Below, one piece after another: positions 29,679 through 38,233 of a stretch of DNA of 64,000 bases (its first letter is position 1; the number at the start of each line of letters is the position of its first letter). A program made the translations under genes and the position numbers. This DNA comes from G963668605 sp963668605 (GTDB lineage: Bacteria > Acidobacteriota > Terriglobia > Bryobacterales > Bryobacteraceae): positions 3,844,001 through 3,908,000 of the forward strand of contig OY764903.1 in the NCBI GenBank assembly GCA_963668605.1. Direction: 5' to 3'. The notes beneath the pieces are model-generated. The model was not told the DNA's origin. It saw only the letters and a list, made by a program, of their open reading frames with translations, and did no database searches.

Positions 29679-29720
29679 ATCGGGTGGAGTGACCGGGATT
29701 TCGCCCGGCCACCCTCCCAC

Positions 29721-29754
29721 ACCACCGGACGTGCGGTTTTCCGCATCCGGCGGT
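29721..29754 (-). ncRNA. Group II intron domain V
   Basis: On the minus strand the 34-base hairpin has ACCGCCGG paired with CCGGTGGT, then a bulge, then GCGG paired with CCGC around an AAAA tetraloop. The AT and AC/GT bulge positions fit domain V. The triad CGC lies in the lower stem. Confidence 0.75.
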
Positions 29755-29769
29755 TGAACCAAAGGCGAT

Positions 29770-31020
29770 CTAACGAGCCTCAAGATCGGTTGGAAACAAG
29801 AAGCCGTATCTCCGCAGTTTCGCGTGGCTGATGGCGGTGTTGATTACAGGATGCACCGCCATCGCCCATGCTCCGCGACTGCTGCCGACCACGCCTAAGT
29901 GCCGGTCCCGCGTGATGCCAAGCTGCCGTAACTTTCGCAGTCGTCCCCGCGTGTCGTGCCATCGCAACCAGAAACACTTCCGAATGTGCCGTCGAACCCA
30001 GCTTTCCAGGTCGCGAATCCGGGTCCGTGCTTCGACCAGCCGGAAGTACCCCCACCAGCCACGCACGTAGCGGTTCCAATCGTCACGCAGTTGTTTACTG
30101 CTGCGACTTCGCCGCGCATCCCAGAGTTCGCGAACCCGGTCCTTGAATCGTTCGACACTCTCCGGTGCTATTCCGATCCGCTTCTTGCAGTCCAGTCGAA
30201 AGCCCAGGAACTTACGTTCCCAAACCCTCCCCGTTCCGCTCTTGGCGGCATTCACCTTCAACCGCAGATGCTTCTCGATCCAGCCCTGTATCGAAGCCAG
30301 CGTTCGCTCCGCCGCCGCTTGACTGCCTACGTAGATATTGCAGTCATCGGCATAGCGGCAGAAGCTGTGCTGCCTCCGCTCCAGTTCCTTATCGAGCGCG
30401 TCCAGGTAGATGTTGGCCAGCAATGGAGACAGCGGTCCGCCTTGCGGCGTTCCCTCCACGCTTTTCGTCACCACCCCGTTCACCATGCTTCCCCGCCGCA
30501 GGTATTTCCCAATCAGTTGCAACACCCGTTTGTCCCGGATCACTTCCGCGATCCGGCCTATCAGGATGTCGTGATTGACGTGGTCGAAGAACTTGGCGAT
30601 GTCTAGATCCACCACCCAGTCCTTCCCTCCCTGCGCATATTGCTGTGCGGCTCGCACGGCGTCCTGTGCGCTGCGCCCCGGCCGGAATCCGTAACTGTGC
30701 CCGCTGAATTGCGGATCGAAGACCGGTGTCAGCACTTGCAATAACAACTGCTGTATGAACCGGTCCTGTACCGTCGGGATGCCCAGTGTCCGCGTGCCCC
30801 CGCTTGGCTTCGGTATCTCTACACGCCTCACGGGACTTGGAACGTAGGTCCCCTTCAGAAGTTTGTCTTTGAGGATCCACCAGTTCGCCTGAAGATGCGA
30901 TTCCAGTTGCGCCGTCGTCATCCGATCGATACCCGCCGCTCCCCGGTTGCGTTTCACCGCCGCCAGCGCTTGCGCGTAGTTCTCGTCCCGTACGGCTGTT
31001 TCCATTAACGTCTCGTACAT
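29770..31020 (-). CDS. ltrA: Group II intron reverse transcriptase/maturase
   Basis: A 416-residue protein with intact reverse transcriptase motifs: RTLGIPTVQDRFIQQ, GFRPGRSAQDAV, WVVDLDIAKFFD (D138, D140), EGTPQGGPLSPLLANIYLD and the catalytic YADD at 223-226. A maturase (domain X) region follows (RIRDLESWVRRHIRKCFWLRW). There is no C-terminal HNH endonuclease domain, as usual for class C introns that use single-stranded or terminator-like targets. The protein splices the intron RNA and copies it into DNA. No frameshift is seen, so it may be active. Confidence 0.95.
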   Translation of the reverse strand: MYETLMETAVRDENYAQALAAVKRNRGAAGIDRMTTAQLESHLQANWWILKDKLLKGTYVPSPVRRVEIPKPSGGTRTLGIPTVQDRFIQQLLLQVLTPVFDPQFSGHSYGFRPGRSAQDAVRAAQQYAQGGKDWVVDLDIAKFFDHVNHDILIGRIAEVIRDKRVLQLIGKYLRRGSMVNGVVTKSVEGTPQGGPLSPLLANIYLDALDKELERRQHSFCRYADDCNIYVGSQAAAERTLASIQGWIEKHLRLKVNAAKSGTGRVWERKFLGFRLDCKKRIGIAPESVERFKDRVRELWDARRSRSSKQLRDDWNRYVRGWWGYFRLVEARTRIRDLESWVRRHIRKCFWLRWHDTRGRLRKLRQLGITRDRHLGVVGSSRGAWAMAVHPVINTAISHAKLRRYGFLFPTDLEAR

Positions 31021-31554
31021 TGCTCTCCGTCGAGAGGTTCGCAGAGCTCCGGCATCGTCTCCTCGCGTTCAGACTTCCGCGGCTGCACCGCCTGATCCGA
31101 AAGCACTCCCGGGCTCTCGCCACCGTAGTTGTGACGTCCCGCGATTCGAGTTCGCTTATTGCGCCGGCCTCCAGTTCCTCCTCTAGCTCCAATGCATTGG
31201 TCCTTCGGCCCTTCGCTCCACCGTCATTACAACGGCTTCTTCGCTACTACGGCCTCTGCTGACTTCTCCTCCACTCTCATGCAAGAGATCTCCCCAGGTA
31301 AGGTGCAGAATCTGTCCCCTCGTGCCGACTGGCTGTACCTGATGCGTCTTGATGATCTTTGGGCTTCGCTGTTTGGCGCCAGCTTGCCGCCCGCACCCGG
31401 CCTCACTGCCAGTTCGTGTCCCTACGGTCGAGAGTTTGCTACGCGCTTCTTTCGGCTTCGCCTCGCGGCTACGCCTTGCGTTTCGCTACGGTTGCCTTCA
31501 TCGGCTCCGATTGGCTCCTTTCATCCAATTAGATTCTGCCCATGCTGGGCACAC
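31021..31554 (-). ncRNA. Group II intron 5' RNA (domains I-III)
   Basis: This stretch upstream of the maturase start contains the 5' structured core of the intron, starting with GTGTGCCCAGCATGGGC, itself a small hairpin. Short reading frames in it are not believed to be genes. Individual domains cannot be delimited by eye. Confidence 0.55.
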
Positions 31555-31555
31555 A

Positions 31556-31615
31556 CCTCCGGTCACTATCGTTCCCGGCACCGTTTCGCAGCGCCGTTTC
31601 CCGGCACCGTTTCGC
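31556..31615 (-). repeat. Dispersed GC-rich repeat, copy B, with tandem 18-bp unit
   Basis: This is the 5' exon flank of the intron. On the plus strand CCTCCGG, CACTATCG, then TTCCCGGCACCGTTTCGC at 31572-31589; the last 18 bases recur exactly at 31598-31615, a 26-base period. The 31-base core differs from copy C (48932-48968) at only five positions, all of them transitions. Confidence 0.6.
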
Positions 31616-31689
31616 GGCGCGGTTATGGGCGAGGCGCCGGGTGTGGCGTTCCGAATGCGGCGGTCAGATCTGTCTTGGACGAAAGTGCT

Positions 31690-32502
31690 TCAAGGCAGTT
31701 TCTCGTCCAGGTAGGCCAGCAGAGCGGAGATGAAGCGATGCGTGTCGTAGTAGTCGTTCCACGAGAGAGATGCCCAAACATCTTTTTTTGAATTGATTAG
31801 CTTCCAGGTTTCCTGTGTGACGGAGTGCAAACTGAGCACGGGAATGCCGGCCTTGTAGAAAAGGGCGGAATCGGTCGTACCGACCGCATCCACATTGACT
31901 CCCGCAAAATCCAATTGCATCGCGCGTGCCAGATGGGCGGCTAAAGCGATCAGATCCTGACTGGAACTATTCGGCCAGCACTTGGTCGGCCCCAGCCCGA
32001 GGGAATCCATCGTAACGACCGCCGAAATCTGCTTGCGCTGGTCGGGACTGAGCGACTTCAAGTAGGTTTCCGATCCCAGCAGCCCCTTCTCCTCGGCGGC
32101 AAAGCCAATGAACTCTAAAGAATGCCGCCGCGGCTTCGATCGCATGAATTCCGCGAGACTGGGCAACAGAATGGCGCCCGTCCAGTTGTCGATGATGCCG
32201 TCTCCGCCGGAGCAATCGAAGTGCGCGCCGACCAGGATCTTGCGCGGACCCGCGCCGTCTGCGTCCACCGGGCAGATCAGGTTGGGCTCCTTGGAGCCCC
32301 TTACCTTCTGCTCGCGAAGTCCGGCGCACCCTGTTTTCTCAAAGAGAGCCCGAAGATTCTCAAAGCGCACTTGGGTCTTGGGAGAGGCCAGCCGCAAGCG
32401 CGATTGGAGCACGCCGGGCTCAAGAACGGTAAAATGGATCTTCTGCGCCCTGGCGCCGGCGGCCAGCGCCAGGAACGCAAGAATCAGGAAACGGCCTGGC
32501 AC
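31690..32502 (-). CDS. Exported M28-family zinc peptidase
   Basis: A 270-residue protein with a signal peptide (MPGRFLILAFLALAAGARA). The M28 metal-ligand motifs are GAHFDCSGGDGIIDN (His, Asp), FIGFAAEEKGLLGSE (Glu-Glu), TMDSLG (Asp) and a late SLHS (His). It should be a secreted aminopeptidase or carboxypeptidase-like exopeptidase with two zinc ions. The GTG start follows the sulfatase stop after 12 bases, so the two genes share a transcript. M28 enzymes can also be glutaminyl cyclases; the sequence GDGIIDNWTGA leaves both open. Confidence 0.85.
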   Translation of the reverse strand: MPGRFLILAFLALAAGARAQKIHFTVLEPGVLQSRLRLASPKTQVRFENLRALFEKTGCAGLREQKVRGSKEPNLICPVDADGAGPRKILVGAHFDCSGGDGIIDNWTGAILLPSLAEFMRSKPRRHSLEFIGFAAEEKGLLGSETYLKSLSPDQRKQISAVVTMDSLGLGPTKCWPNSSSQDLIALAAHLARAMQLDFAGVNVDAVGTTDSALFYKAGIPVLSLHSVTQETWKLINSKKDVWASLSWNDYYDTHRFISALLAYLDEKLP

Positions 32503-32514
32503 AGCGGATTTCCG

Positions 32515-33864
32515 TTATGCCTTTTTGCGGCGGCGCGAAGCGGTCTTGCGCTTCCCGGGCTTGGTGTTGTTCCATTTGGGAGCTATCATCTGGCTGTCCC
32601 ACTGCTTGTAGACAGCCTCCAACTCCTTCACCTTGTCCGCACGCGCCGGCGCCAGGTTGTTCTTTTCCCCGATATCCTTCGCCAGATCGTAGAGTTCCCA
32701 GGGCTGGTCGCCGATGCGCAGCAGCTTCCAGTTGCCGTCGCGCATCGCCCACTGCGCCCCAAAGCGCCAGTAGAGCCGTTCGTGTGGCGTCCCCTTCGAC
32801 TCACCCGTGACGTAAGGCAGCAGGTTCACTCCATCGAGACCCTGCGGCGGCGCACCGCCCGCTGCGGCTACGAAGGTGGGATGCACATCGAGCGAGATCA
32901 CCGGACGGTCGTAGACCTTGCCCGCCGGTATGCGCCCCTTCCACTGCATCATGTACGGAACGCGGATGCCGCCTTCCCAAACCTGCCCCTTGTAGCCATG
33001 CAGGGGGCCATTGCCGGAGGTGGTACTTAGCGTCGGTCCGCCATTGTCGCTGATAAATACGATCAGCGTGTTTTCCTCCAATCCGTGCGCGCGCAGCGTG
33101 GTGAGTACACGGCCCACCCCGTCGTCCATCGCCGACTGCATCGCGGCAAAGGTGCGGCGCTTCTCGTCGGCGATCCCGCTGAAGCGCGACGCGTACTTCT
33201 CCAATGATTGCAGCGGCGCGTGCACGGCGTTGAAGGGCAGGTACAGGAAAAAGGGAGCTGACCGGCGCCGTTCAATAAACGCAGTCGCTTCACGCGTAAA
33301 CGCTTCCGTCAGATAGCTCTTTTCATCCACCGGCTGCGTGCCGCGCAGGATCGGATTGGCCTTGTCCCCGGTAGCGTCGACATACGAATGCGCCCCACCG
33401 AGGAATCCGAAGAACTCGTCGAAGCCGCGCTTTTGCGGATGGAACTCCGGCTTGTAGCCTTGGTGCCACTTGCCGAACATGCCCGTGGCGTAACCCAGCG
33501 ATTTCATCCGGTTGGCTATCGTCACTTCATTCAGCGGCAGCCCGAATGTTTCCTCCGCCTTTTCGGCCGGACCCGGATTGAGTTCGTGCCCGAAGCGCTG
33601 CTGATAGCGGCCCGTCAGCAGTCCCGCCCGCGTGGGACTGCACACCGGACACGACACGTATCCGTTGGTGAATCGCACGCCACTGCGCGCGATCGAGTCG
33701 ATGTTCGGAGTGGGTATATCGCGGCATCCCTGCACCGAAAGCTCGCCGTAGCCGAGATCATCGGCAACAATCAGCACAACATTGGGCTTGCGGCCGGCAG
33801 CCGCGCCCGAAAGCAGAGAGGCGCCCGCCCCTGCCATCATCCGAAAGAAATTGCGTCGATTCAC
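32515..33864 (-). CDS. Exported type I sulfatase (arylsulfatase-like)
   Basis: A 449-residue enzyme. The N-terminus MNRRNFFRMMAGAGASLLSGAAAG begins with RRNFF, close to a twin-arginine signal. The active-site motif is CSPTRAGLLTG, whose Cys is turned into formylglycine by the maturation enzyme; VADDLGYGE holds the metal-binding aspartates, and FISDNGG the later pair. It hydrolyses sulfate esters, possibly on polysaccharides or glycosaminoglycans, in the periplasm. The GTG start at 33864 is preceded by AAGGAG. The basic KRKTASRRRKKA end is odd for an exported enzyme. It is co-transcribed with the M28 peptidase. Confidence 0.92.
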   Translation of the reverse strand: MNRRNFFRMMAGAGASLLSGAAAGRKPNVVLIVADDLGYGELSVQGCRDIPTPNIDSIARSGVRFTNGYVSCPVCSPTRAGLLTGRYQQRFGHELNPGPAEKAEETFGLPLNEVTIANRMKSLGYATGMFGKWHQGYKPEFHPQKRGFDEFFGFLGGAHSYVDATGDKANPILRGTQPVDEKSYLTEAFTREATAFIERRRSAPFFLYLPFNAVHAPLQSLEKYASRFSGIADEKRRTFAAMQSAMDDGVGRVLTTLRAHGLEENTLIVFISDNGGPTLSTTSGNGPLHGYKGQVWEGGIRVPYMMQWKGRIPAGKVYDRPVISLDVHPTFVAAAGGAPPQGLDGVNLLPYVTGESKGTPHERLYWRFGAQWAMRDGNWKLLRIGDQPWELYDLAKDIGEKNNLAPARADKVKELEAVYKQWDSQMIAPKWNNTKPGKRKTASRRRKKA

Positions 33865-33942
33865 GTTGACTCCTTGGGCGATTATTCCACGTTTTCGCGC
33901 CCCGCGCTGTACGATGGAGGGGAACGACTACACGGAGCATTT

Positions 33943-35391
33943 ATGAGCACTGCACTGGACCATCTGGAACCTAGGCCGCTTTGGAAGCACTTCGCGGCGC
34001 TCTCGGCGATACCGCGCGCTTCCGGGAAAGAGGCCGCGGCACGCGAGTACGTGCTCGCCGAAGCCGCGCGGCTTGGCTTCGAGACGATCCAGGACGCAGT
34101 TGGAAATATCGTGGTCCGAAAGCCCGCACGCCCGGGCCGCGAGAACGCCGTAATGGCGGTCTTACAGGGCCACCTCGACATGGTCTGCGAAAAGAACGAG
34201 GGCACGGCGCACAACTTCGATACCGATCCGATCGGACTGGTGCGCGACGGCGACTGGCTGAAGGCCGCCGGCACTACGCTCGGCGCGGACAATGGCGTAG
34301 GCGTCGCTTCGGCGCTGGCCGTGATGGAGAGCGAGGACATCCAGCACGGACCGCTCGAGTTCCTGTTCACGGTTGACGAGGAGACAGGCCTCACCGGCGC
34401 GTCGGGGTTTCCCGAAGGGCTGCTCCGGTCCAAGTATTTCCTCAACCTCGACGGCGAAGAGGAGGGCACGCTCTGCATCGGCTGCGCTGGCGGCCTCAAC
34501 TCCCTGGCTCGACGCAAGGTGGAACGCCGTCCCGCGCCAGCCGGCGCCGCATGGCGCGTGAAAATCTCCGGCCTGCAAGGCGGTCACTCCGGTATCGACA
34601 TCCACAAGGGGCGTGGCAACGCCGTGCGTATTCTCGGCCGGGTGCTGCAGACCCTGCTGGCCGGCCTGCCGCTGGCCGTCGCTGGAATGACGGGCGGCAG
34701 CAAACGCAACGCAATTCCACGGGAGGCCTCCGCAATCGTTGTGCTGGACGCTGCCCACGAGGGAGGATTGCGCTCTCTGATCGCTGCGCTTCAAGCCGAA
34801 GTCCGTTCCGATCTCGGCTCCTTCGATCCGGACTTGGTGATCGCCGTCGAAAGTGCGGAGCGTCCGGAACTGGTCGTAGCGCAAGCCGATGCCCTGCTGC
34901 TCGCCGGACTCCTGGCGAGCCAGCACCACGGTGTGCTCGCGATGAGCCCCGACGTTGCGGGTCTGGTGCAGACGTCGACGAACCTGGCTACCGTCGCGAT
35001 GCAGGAGGATGAAGTAGTCATCGAGACCAGCCAGCGCAGCGCAATTCAAAGCAGCAAACTGGCGGCGGGCCGCATGGTCTCAACCATCTTCGAGATGGCG
35101 GGTTTCGCGGTGACTCATGCGGGCGGGTATCCTGGCTGGCAGCCGCAACCCACGAGCGAGCTCGTGCGCAAGTCGCAGGCCGTGCACAAGGAGATCCTCG
35201 GGACGATTCCCGAACTGATGGCAATGCACGCCGGGCTCGAGTGCGGCGTCATCGGCGAGAAGCACCCGGGCATGCAAATGATCGCGTTCGGACCGCACAT
35301 CGTGGACGTGCATAGCCCCAACGAGCGGCTCAAGATCTCTTCGGTGAAGCCTTACTGGGATTTCCTCACCGGACTGCTCGAACGAATTTAG
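33943..35391 (+). CDS. pepD: Aminoacyl-histidine dipeptidase (M20, PepD)
   Basis: A 482-residue enzyme from ATG 33943, which has GGAG six bases upstream. The open frame extends back to 33388, but that part runs antisense through the sulfatase gene and should not be included. M20 residues are visible in LQGHLDMVCEKN, LGADNGVGVASAL, DEETGLTGASGF and GLQGGHSGIDIHKGRGNAVR. PepD is a cytosolic metallo-dipeptidase that cleaves Xaa-His and many other dipeptides. The length matches the family. It is divergent to the sulfatase gene. Confidence 0.93.
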   Translation: MSTALDHLEPRPLWKHFAALSAIPRASGKEAAAREYVLAEAARLGFETIQDAVGNIVVRKPARPGRENAVMAVLQGHLDMVCEKNEGTAHNFDTDPIGLVRDGDWLKAAGTTLGADNGVGVASALAVMESEDIQHGPLEFLFTVDEETGLTGASGFPEGLLRSKYFLNLDGEEEGTLCIGCAGGLNSLARRKVERRPAPAGAAWRVKISGLQGGHSGIDIHKGRGNAVRILGRVLQTLLAGLPLAVAGMTGGSKRNAIPREASAIVVLDAAHEGGLRSLIAALQAEVRSDLGSFDPDLVIAVESAERPELVVAQADALLLAGLLASQHHGVLAMSPDVAGLVQTSTNLATVAMQEDEVVIETSQRSAIQSSKLAAGRMVSTIFEMAGFAVTHAGGYPGWQPQPTSELVRKSQAVHKEILGTIPELMAMHAGLECGVIGEKHPGMQMIAFGPHIVDVHSPNERLKISSVKPYWDFLTGLLERI

Positions 35392-35453
35392 ATAGATATG
35401 GATGCACCGCGCCGCGAATTGCGGTAATCTCTGAAGGATCATGAGGTGATCCG

Positions 35454-36053
35454 ATGCGACTGCGGAAACCGCTTCTCTCTTCCCTCGCTCTCGTCCCGCT
35501 GCTGTCGGTGGCGATGATCGCGGCCCAAAACAAGAAACCCCTGCGTGAGCCCGACGTACCGTTTGTGCCCACTACGGAGCAGGCCGTGGAGGCGATGCTG
35601 AAACTGGCAGAGGTCAAGCAAAGCGACATTGTTTATGACCTCGGATGCGGCGATGGCCGCATTGTGGTCGCGGCGGCCAAGAAGTTTCAGGCCCATGCCG
35701 TGGGAATCGACATTAACCCCACACGCATCGGCGAAGCGAAAGAGAACGCGAAGAAAGCCGGCGTCGAAGCGCTGGTCCGATTCGAGGAGAACGATCTCTT
35801 TCTCGCCGACATCCATGAGGCCACCGTCGTGACACTCTTCCTTTTGCCGCAGGTCAACCTGAAGCTCCGTCCGAAACTGATCGAGGACTTGAAGCCAGGC
35901 ACGCGCATCGTCTCGAACACATTCGACATGGGCGATTGGAAGGCGGAAAAGGAGATTAACGTCGGCGACGACGGAGGTTCGGAAGACGACTACGGCGGCC
36001 TCAGCAAAAAGCTATACCTCTGGATCGTTCCGCCACGCGCCGCCAAGCATTGA
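35454..36053 (+). CDS. Exported class I SAM-dependent methyltransferase-like protein
   Basis: A 199-residue protein. A signal peptide (LLSSLALVPLLSVAMIAAQ) precedes a Rossmann methyltransferase core with VYDLGCGDGRIVVAAA and VGIDINP, the SAM-binding motifs. Motif III (LFLLPQVNLKLRP) and the tail are also present. Such exported methyltransferases are seen in Acidobacteria and Planctomycetes, yet SAM is not expected in the periplasm, so its activity is puzzling; perhaps the leader is a membrane anchor facing inside. The substrate is unknown. The start ATG 35454 has GAGG upstream. Confidence 0.75.
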   Translation: MRLRKPLLSSLALVPLLSVAMIAAQNKKPLREPDVPFVPTTEQAVEAMLKLAEVKQSDIVYDLGCGDGRIVVAAAKKFQAHAVGIDINPTRIGEAKENAKKAGVEALVRFEENDLFLADIHEATVVTLFLLPQVNLKLRPKLIEDLKPGTRIVSNTFDMGDWKAEKEINVGDDGGSEDDYGGLSKKLYLWIVPPRAAKH

Positions 36054-36250
36054 AAGGCCCGTTTCGACCGTGACGTTTTCCCGGCTAGCGTCCGCCGCGG
36101 GCAGAAAATTCGATATGCCACTGGGAAACGCACTTGCGGAGGTTGCTCCAAGCGGCGGGGGTCCGGCCGCGTTCTCAAGCACAGATACCGTTCGGACGGC
36201 GGCAGGCGGTGCGACTCCGGATCATCATGAAGCCCGAAGAGGAGATGACT

Positions 36251-38233
36251 ATGCGGCAAAACGGAGGCCTGAATGGCGGCGCGGAGTCCCACGAGCGAAC
36301 CGAAGTGATGCCGGCAGCGGACGAAGAGCAGTATCGAAAACTTCTCGAAGACATGCCCGCTTACGTCTGCACATTCCTGCCCGGGGGCGCGTTGACCTAC
36401 GTGAATCAAGCGTTGGCCGCGTTAGCCGGCATGAGCGCCGAGGAGTTGCTGGGACGTAGCTTCTTCGAGATGCTCAGCCCGGAAGACCTGACTGTCGTAA
36501 AGGAAGCGCTGGAGGCGCTGACACCGCAACAGCCGCGCGAGACGCATGAGGAGACGCTGCTGTTTCCGGATGGAAGCACACGCTCGCAGCAATGGACGAA
36601 CCGGGCGTTTTTCGATAGCAGTGGACGGGCAGTCCAATTCCAGGCCATCGGAATCGACATCACCGAACGCAAGAAGATGGAGCAGGCGCTGCTCGACAGT
36701 GAAAAACTGCTTAAAGCATCGCAAAAGGTCGCCGGCTTGGGGAGCTATGTGCTGGATATCCAGACGGGAGCCTGGAGTAGCTCGGATGTGCTGGATGAAG
36801 TGTTGGGAATCGATGAGCAATTCCCGCACACGGTGGAGGGCTGGGCTAAACTGCTGCATCCCGAGTGGCGGGAACGGATGCGCGATTATCTGTCGAACCA
36901 GGTAATCGGCAAGAAGTGCCGGTTCGATAAGGAATACAAGATCGTCCGGCACAACGATGGGCAGGAACGTTGGGTCCATGGCATTGGCGAGTTGGAATTC
37001 AATGCCGAAACGCAGCCCGTCCGAATGATCGGAACCATTTGGGACATCACGGAGCGCAAACAAGCAGAAGCCCGCCTGATGCAAGTCCAGAAGATGGAGT
37101 CCATAGGACGCCTCGCCGGAGGAGTAGCGCACGACTTCAACAATTTGCTCACCGTGATCAACGGCTACAGTCACCTGCTGCTCGACAAATTGAGACAGGA
37201 CGATCCGCTCCGCGCCAGTATCGAAGAGATCCATAGGGCCGGAGAGCGGGCCGCCGGATTGACGCAACAGCTTTTGGCCTTTAGCCGTAAGCAAGTGCTG
37301 CGACCGCGCGTGCTTGATCTCAACCACGTGGTGGGCGAGATGCTTTCCATGCTGGGGCGCCTGGTGGGCGAGAATGTCGATGTGCGCCTCCGGTTGAACG
37401 CGAAGAACGGAATGGTCCACGCCGATCCGCACCAATTGGAGCGGGTAGTGATGAACCTGGTGGTGAATGCCAGGGACGCGATGCCGCACGGTGGCAAGTT
37501 GTCGATAGAAACCGCCGGCGTATCCTGGGACGAAGCGTACGCGCAATCGCATCCGGAAGCGCCGGTGGGCCACTACGTCACGTTGTCCGTAAGCGACAGC
37601 GGCGCCGGTATGGACGAAGAGACAAAGAAGCACATCTTCGAGCCGTTCTTCACGACCAAAGACATCGGCAAAGGGACTGGCCTCGGTCTGTCGACAGTCC
37701 AAGGCATTGTCGCGCAGAGTGGCGGTTACATCGAAGTTTACAGTGAGCCGGGCCACGGCACGAGTTTTAGGATCTATTTGCCGATGATGGATGAATCCGT
37801 GGCTAATACCGGGATGCCGGCGAGCCCTGTACTGGGCGGTCAGGAGACAGTGCTGGTAGTGGAAGACCAAGCGGAAGTCCGCGAATACGCCGCGACGGTC
37901 CTGAAGTCGTACGGCTACCGGGTCATCACGGCCGAGAGCGGCGCCGGAGCGCTGCTTCAATGCGAACGTGAGGACTCGCACATCGATCTCATCCTGACTG
38001 ATCTGGTGATGCCGAATATGAGCGGCCGTGAACTCGCCGACCGCCTGGAAAAGCTCCAGTGCGGAGTCAAGGTTCTGTTCATGTCGGGGTACACCGACAG
38101 CGTAATGGTGCATCATGGGGTTCTGGAAGAACACGCGAGATTCTTACAGAAGCCCTTCAGTCCCGAGCAATTGGCAATCAAGGTTCGCGAGGCGCTGGGG
38201 GGTGAAAGTGAAGAAGACCCTTATCGTAGGTAG
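36251..38233 (+). CDS. Hybrid histidine kinase with two PAS domains and a receiver
   Basis: About 660 residues from ATG 36251 (GAGGAG seven bases upstream); starts at 36227, 36245 or 36134 are possible. Order of domains: PAS 1 (YRKLLEDMPAYVCTFLPGG), PAS/PAC 2, HisKA with phospho-accepting H294 in GGVAHDFNNLLTVING, HATPase (NLVVNARDAMPHGG, GTGLGLSTVQGI), and receiver with D584 (LILTDLVMP). No membrane helix is present, so it is a cytosolic sensor. The N-box and G-box are intact. The receiver at the C-terminus suggests a phosphorelay or self-regulation. No DNA-binding response regulator is next to it. Confidence 0.92.
   Translation: MRQNGGLNGGAESHERTEVMPAADEEQYRKLLEDMPAYVCTFLPGGALTYVNQALAALAGMSAEELLGRSFFEMLSPEDLTVVKEALEALTPQQPRETHEETLLFPDGSTRSQQWTNRAFFDSSGRAVQFQAIGIDITERKKMEQALLDSEKLLKASQKVAGLGSYVLDIQTGAWSSSDVLDEVLGIDEQFPHTVEGWAKLLHPEWRERMRDYLSNQVIGKKCRFDKEYKIVRHNDGQERWVHGIGELEFNAETQPVRMIGTIWDITERKQAEARLMQVQKMESIGRLAGGVAHDFNNLLTVINGYSHLLLDKLRQDDPLRASIEEIHRAGERAAGLTQQLLAFSRKQVLRPRVLDLNHVVGEMLSMLGRLVGENVDVRLRLNAKNGMVHADPHQLERVVMNLVVNARDAMPHGGKLSIETAGVSWDEAYAQSHPEAPVGHYVTLSVSDSGAGMDEETKKHIFEPFFTTKDIGKGTGLGLSTVQGIVAQSGGYIEVYSEPGHGTSFRIYLPMMDESVANTGMPASPVLGGQETVLVVEDQAEVREYAATVLKSYGYRVITAESGAGALLQCEREDSHIDLILTDLVMPNMSGRELADRLEKLQCGVKVLFMSGYTDSVMVHHGVLEEHARFLQKPFSPEQLAIKVREALGGESEEDPYRR

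Larger units (their letters stand above)
29679..31554 (-). mobile_element. Group II intron, probably class C
   Basis: The element runs on the minus strand. The 5' end is placed at 31554, where GTGTGCCCAG matches the GUGYG start of bacterial group II introns. About 530 bases of structured RNA precede the maturase gene. Downstream of the gene are a 34-base domain V (29721-29754) and a domain VI-like hairpin (29691-29710: GGCCGGGC, AAAT, CCCGGTC on the minus strand). The 3' end is near 29679, after CCCGAT. The catalytic triad in domain V reads CGC rather than AGC, as in the class C intron of Oceanobacillus. The 5' boundary could be 31556 instead, since the GTG is repeated. Confidence 0.75.

Noticed and set aside
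29237..29746. 169-residue frame upstream of the dehydratase operon
   Set aside because: It spans the intron domain V and the 3' flank, with no family features and no ribosome site.
33388..33942. N-terminal extension of the PepD frame
   Set aside because: It lies antisense within the sulfatase gene; the ATG at 33943 with a ribosome site fits the family start.
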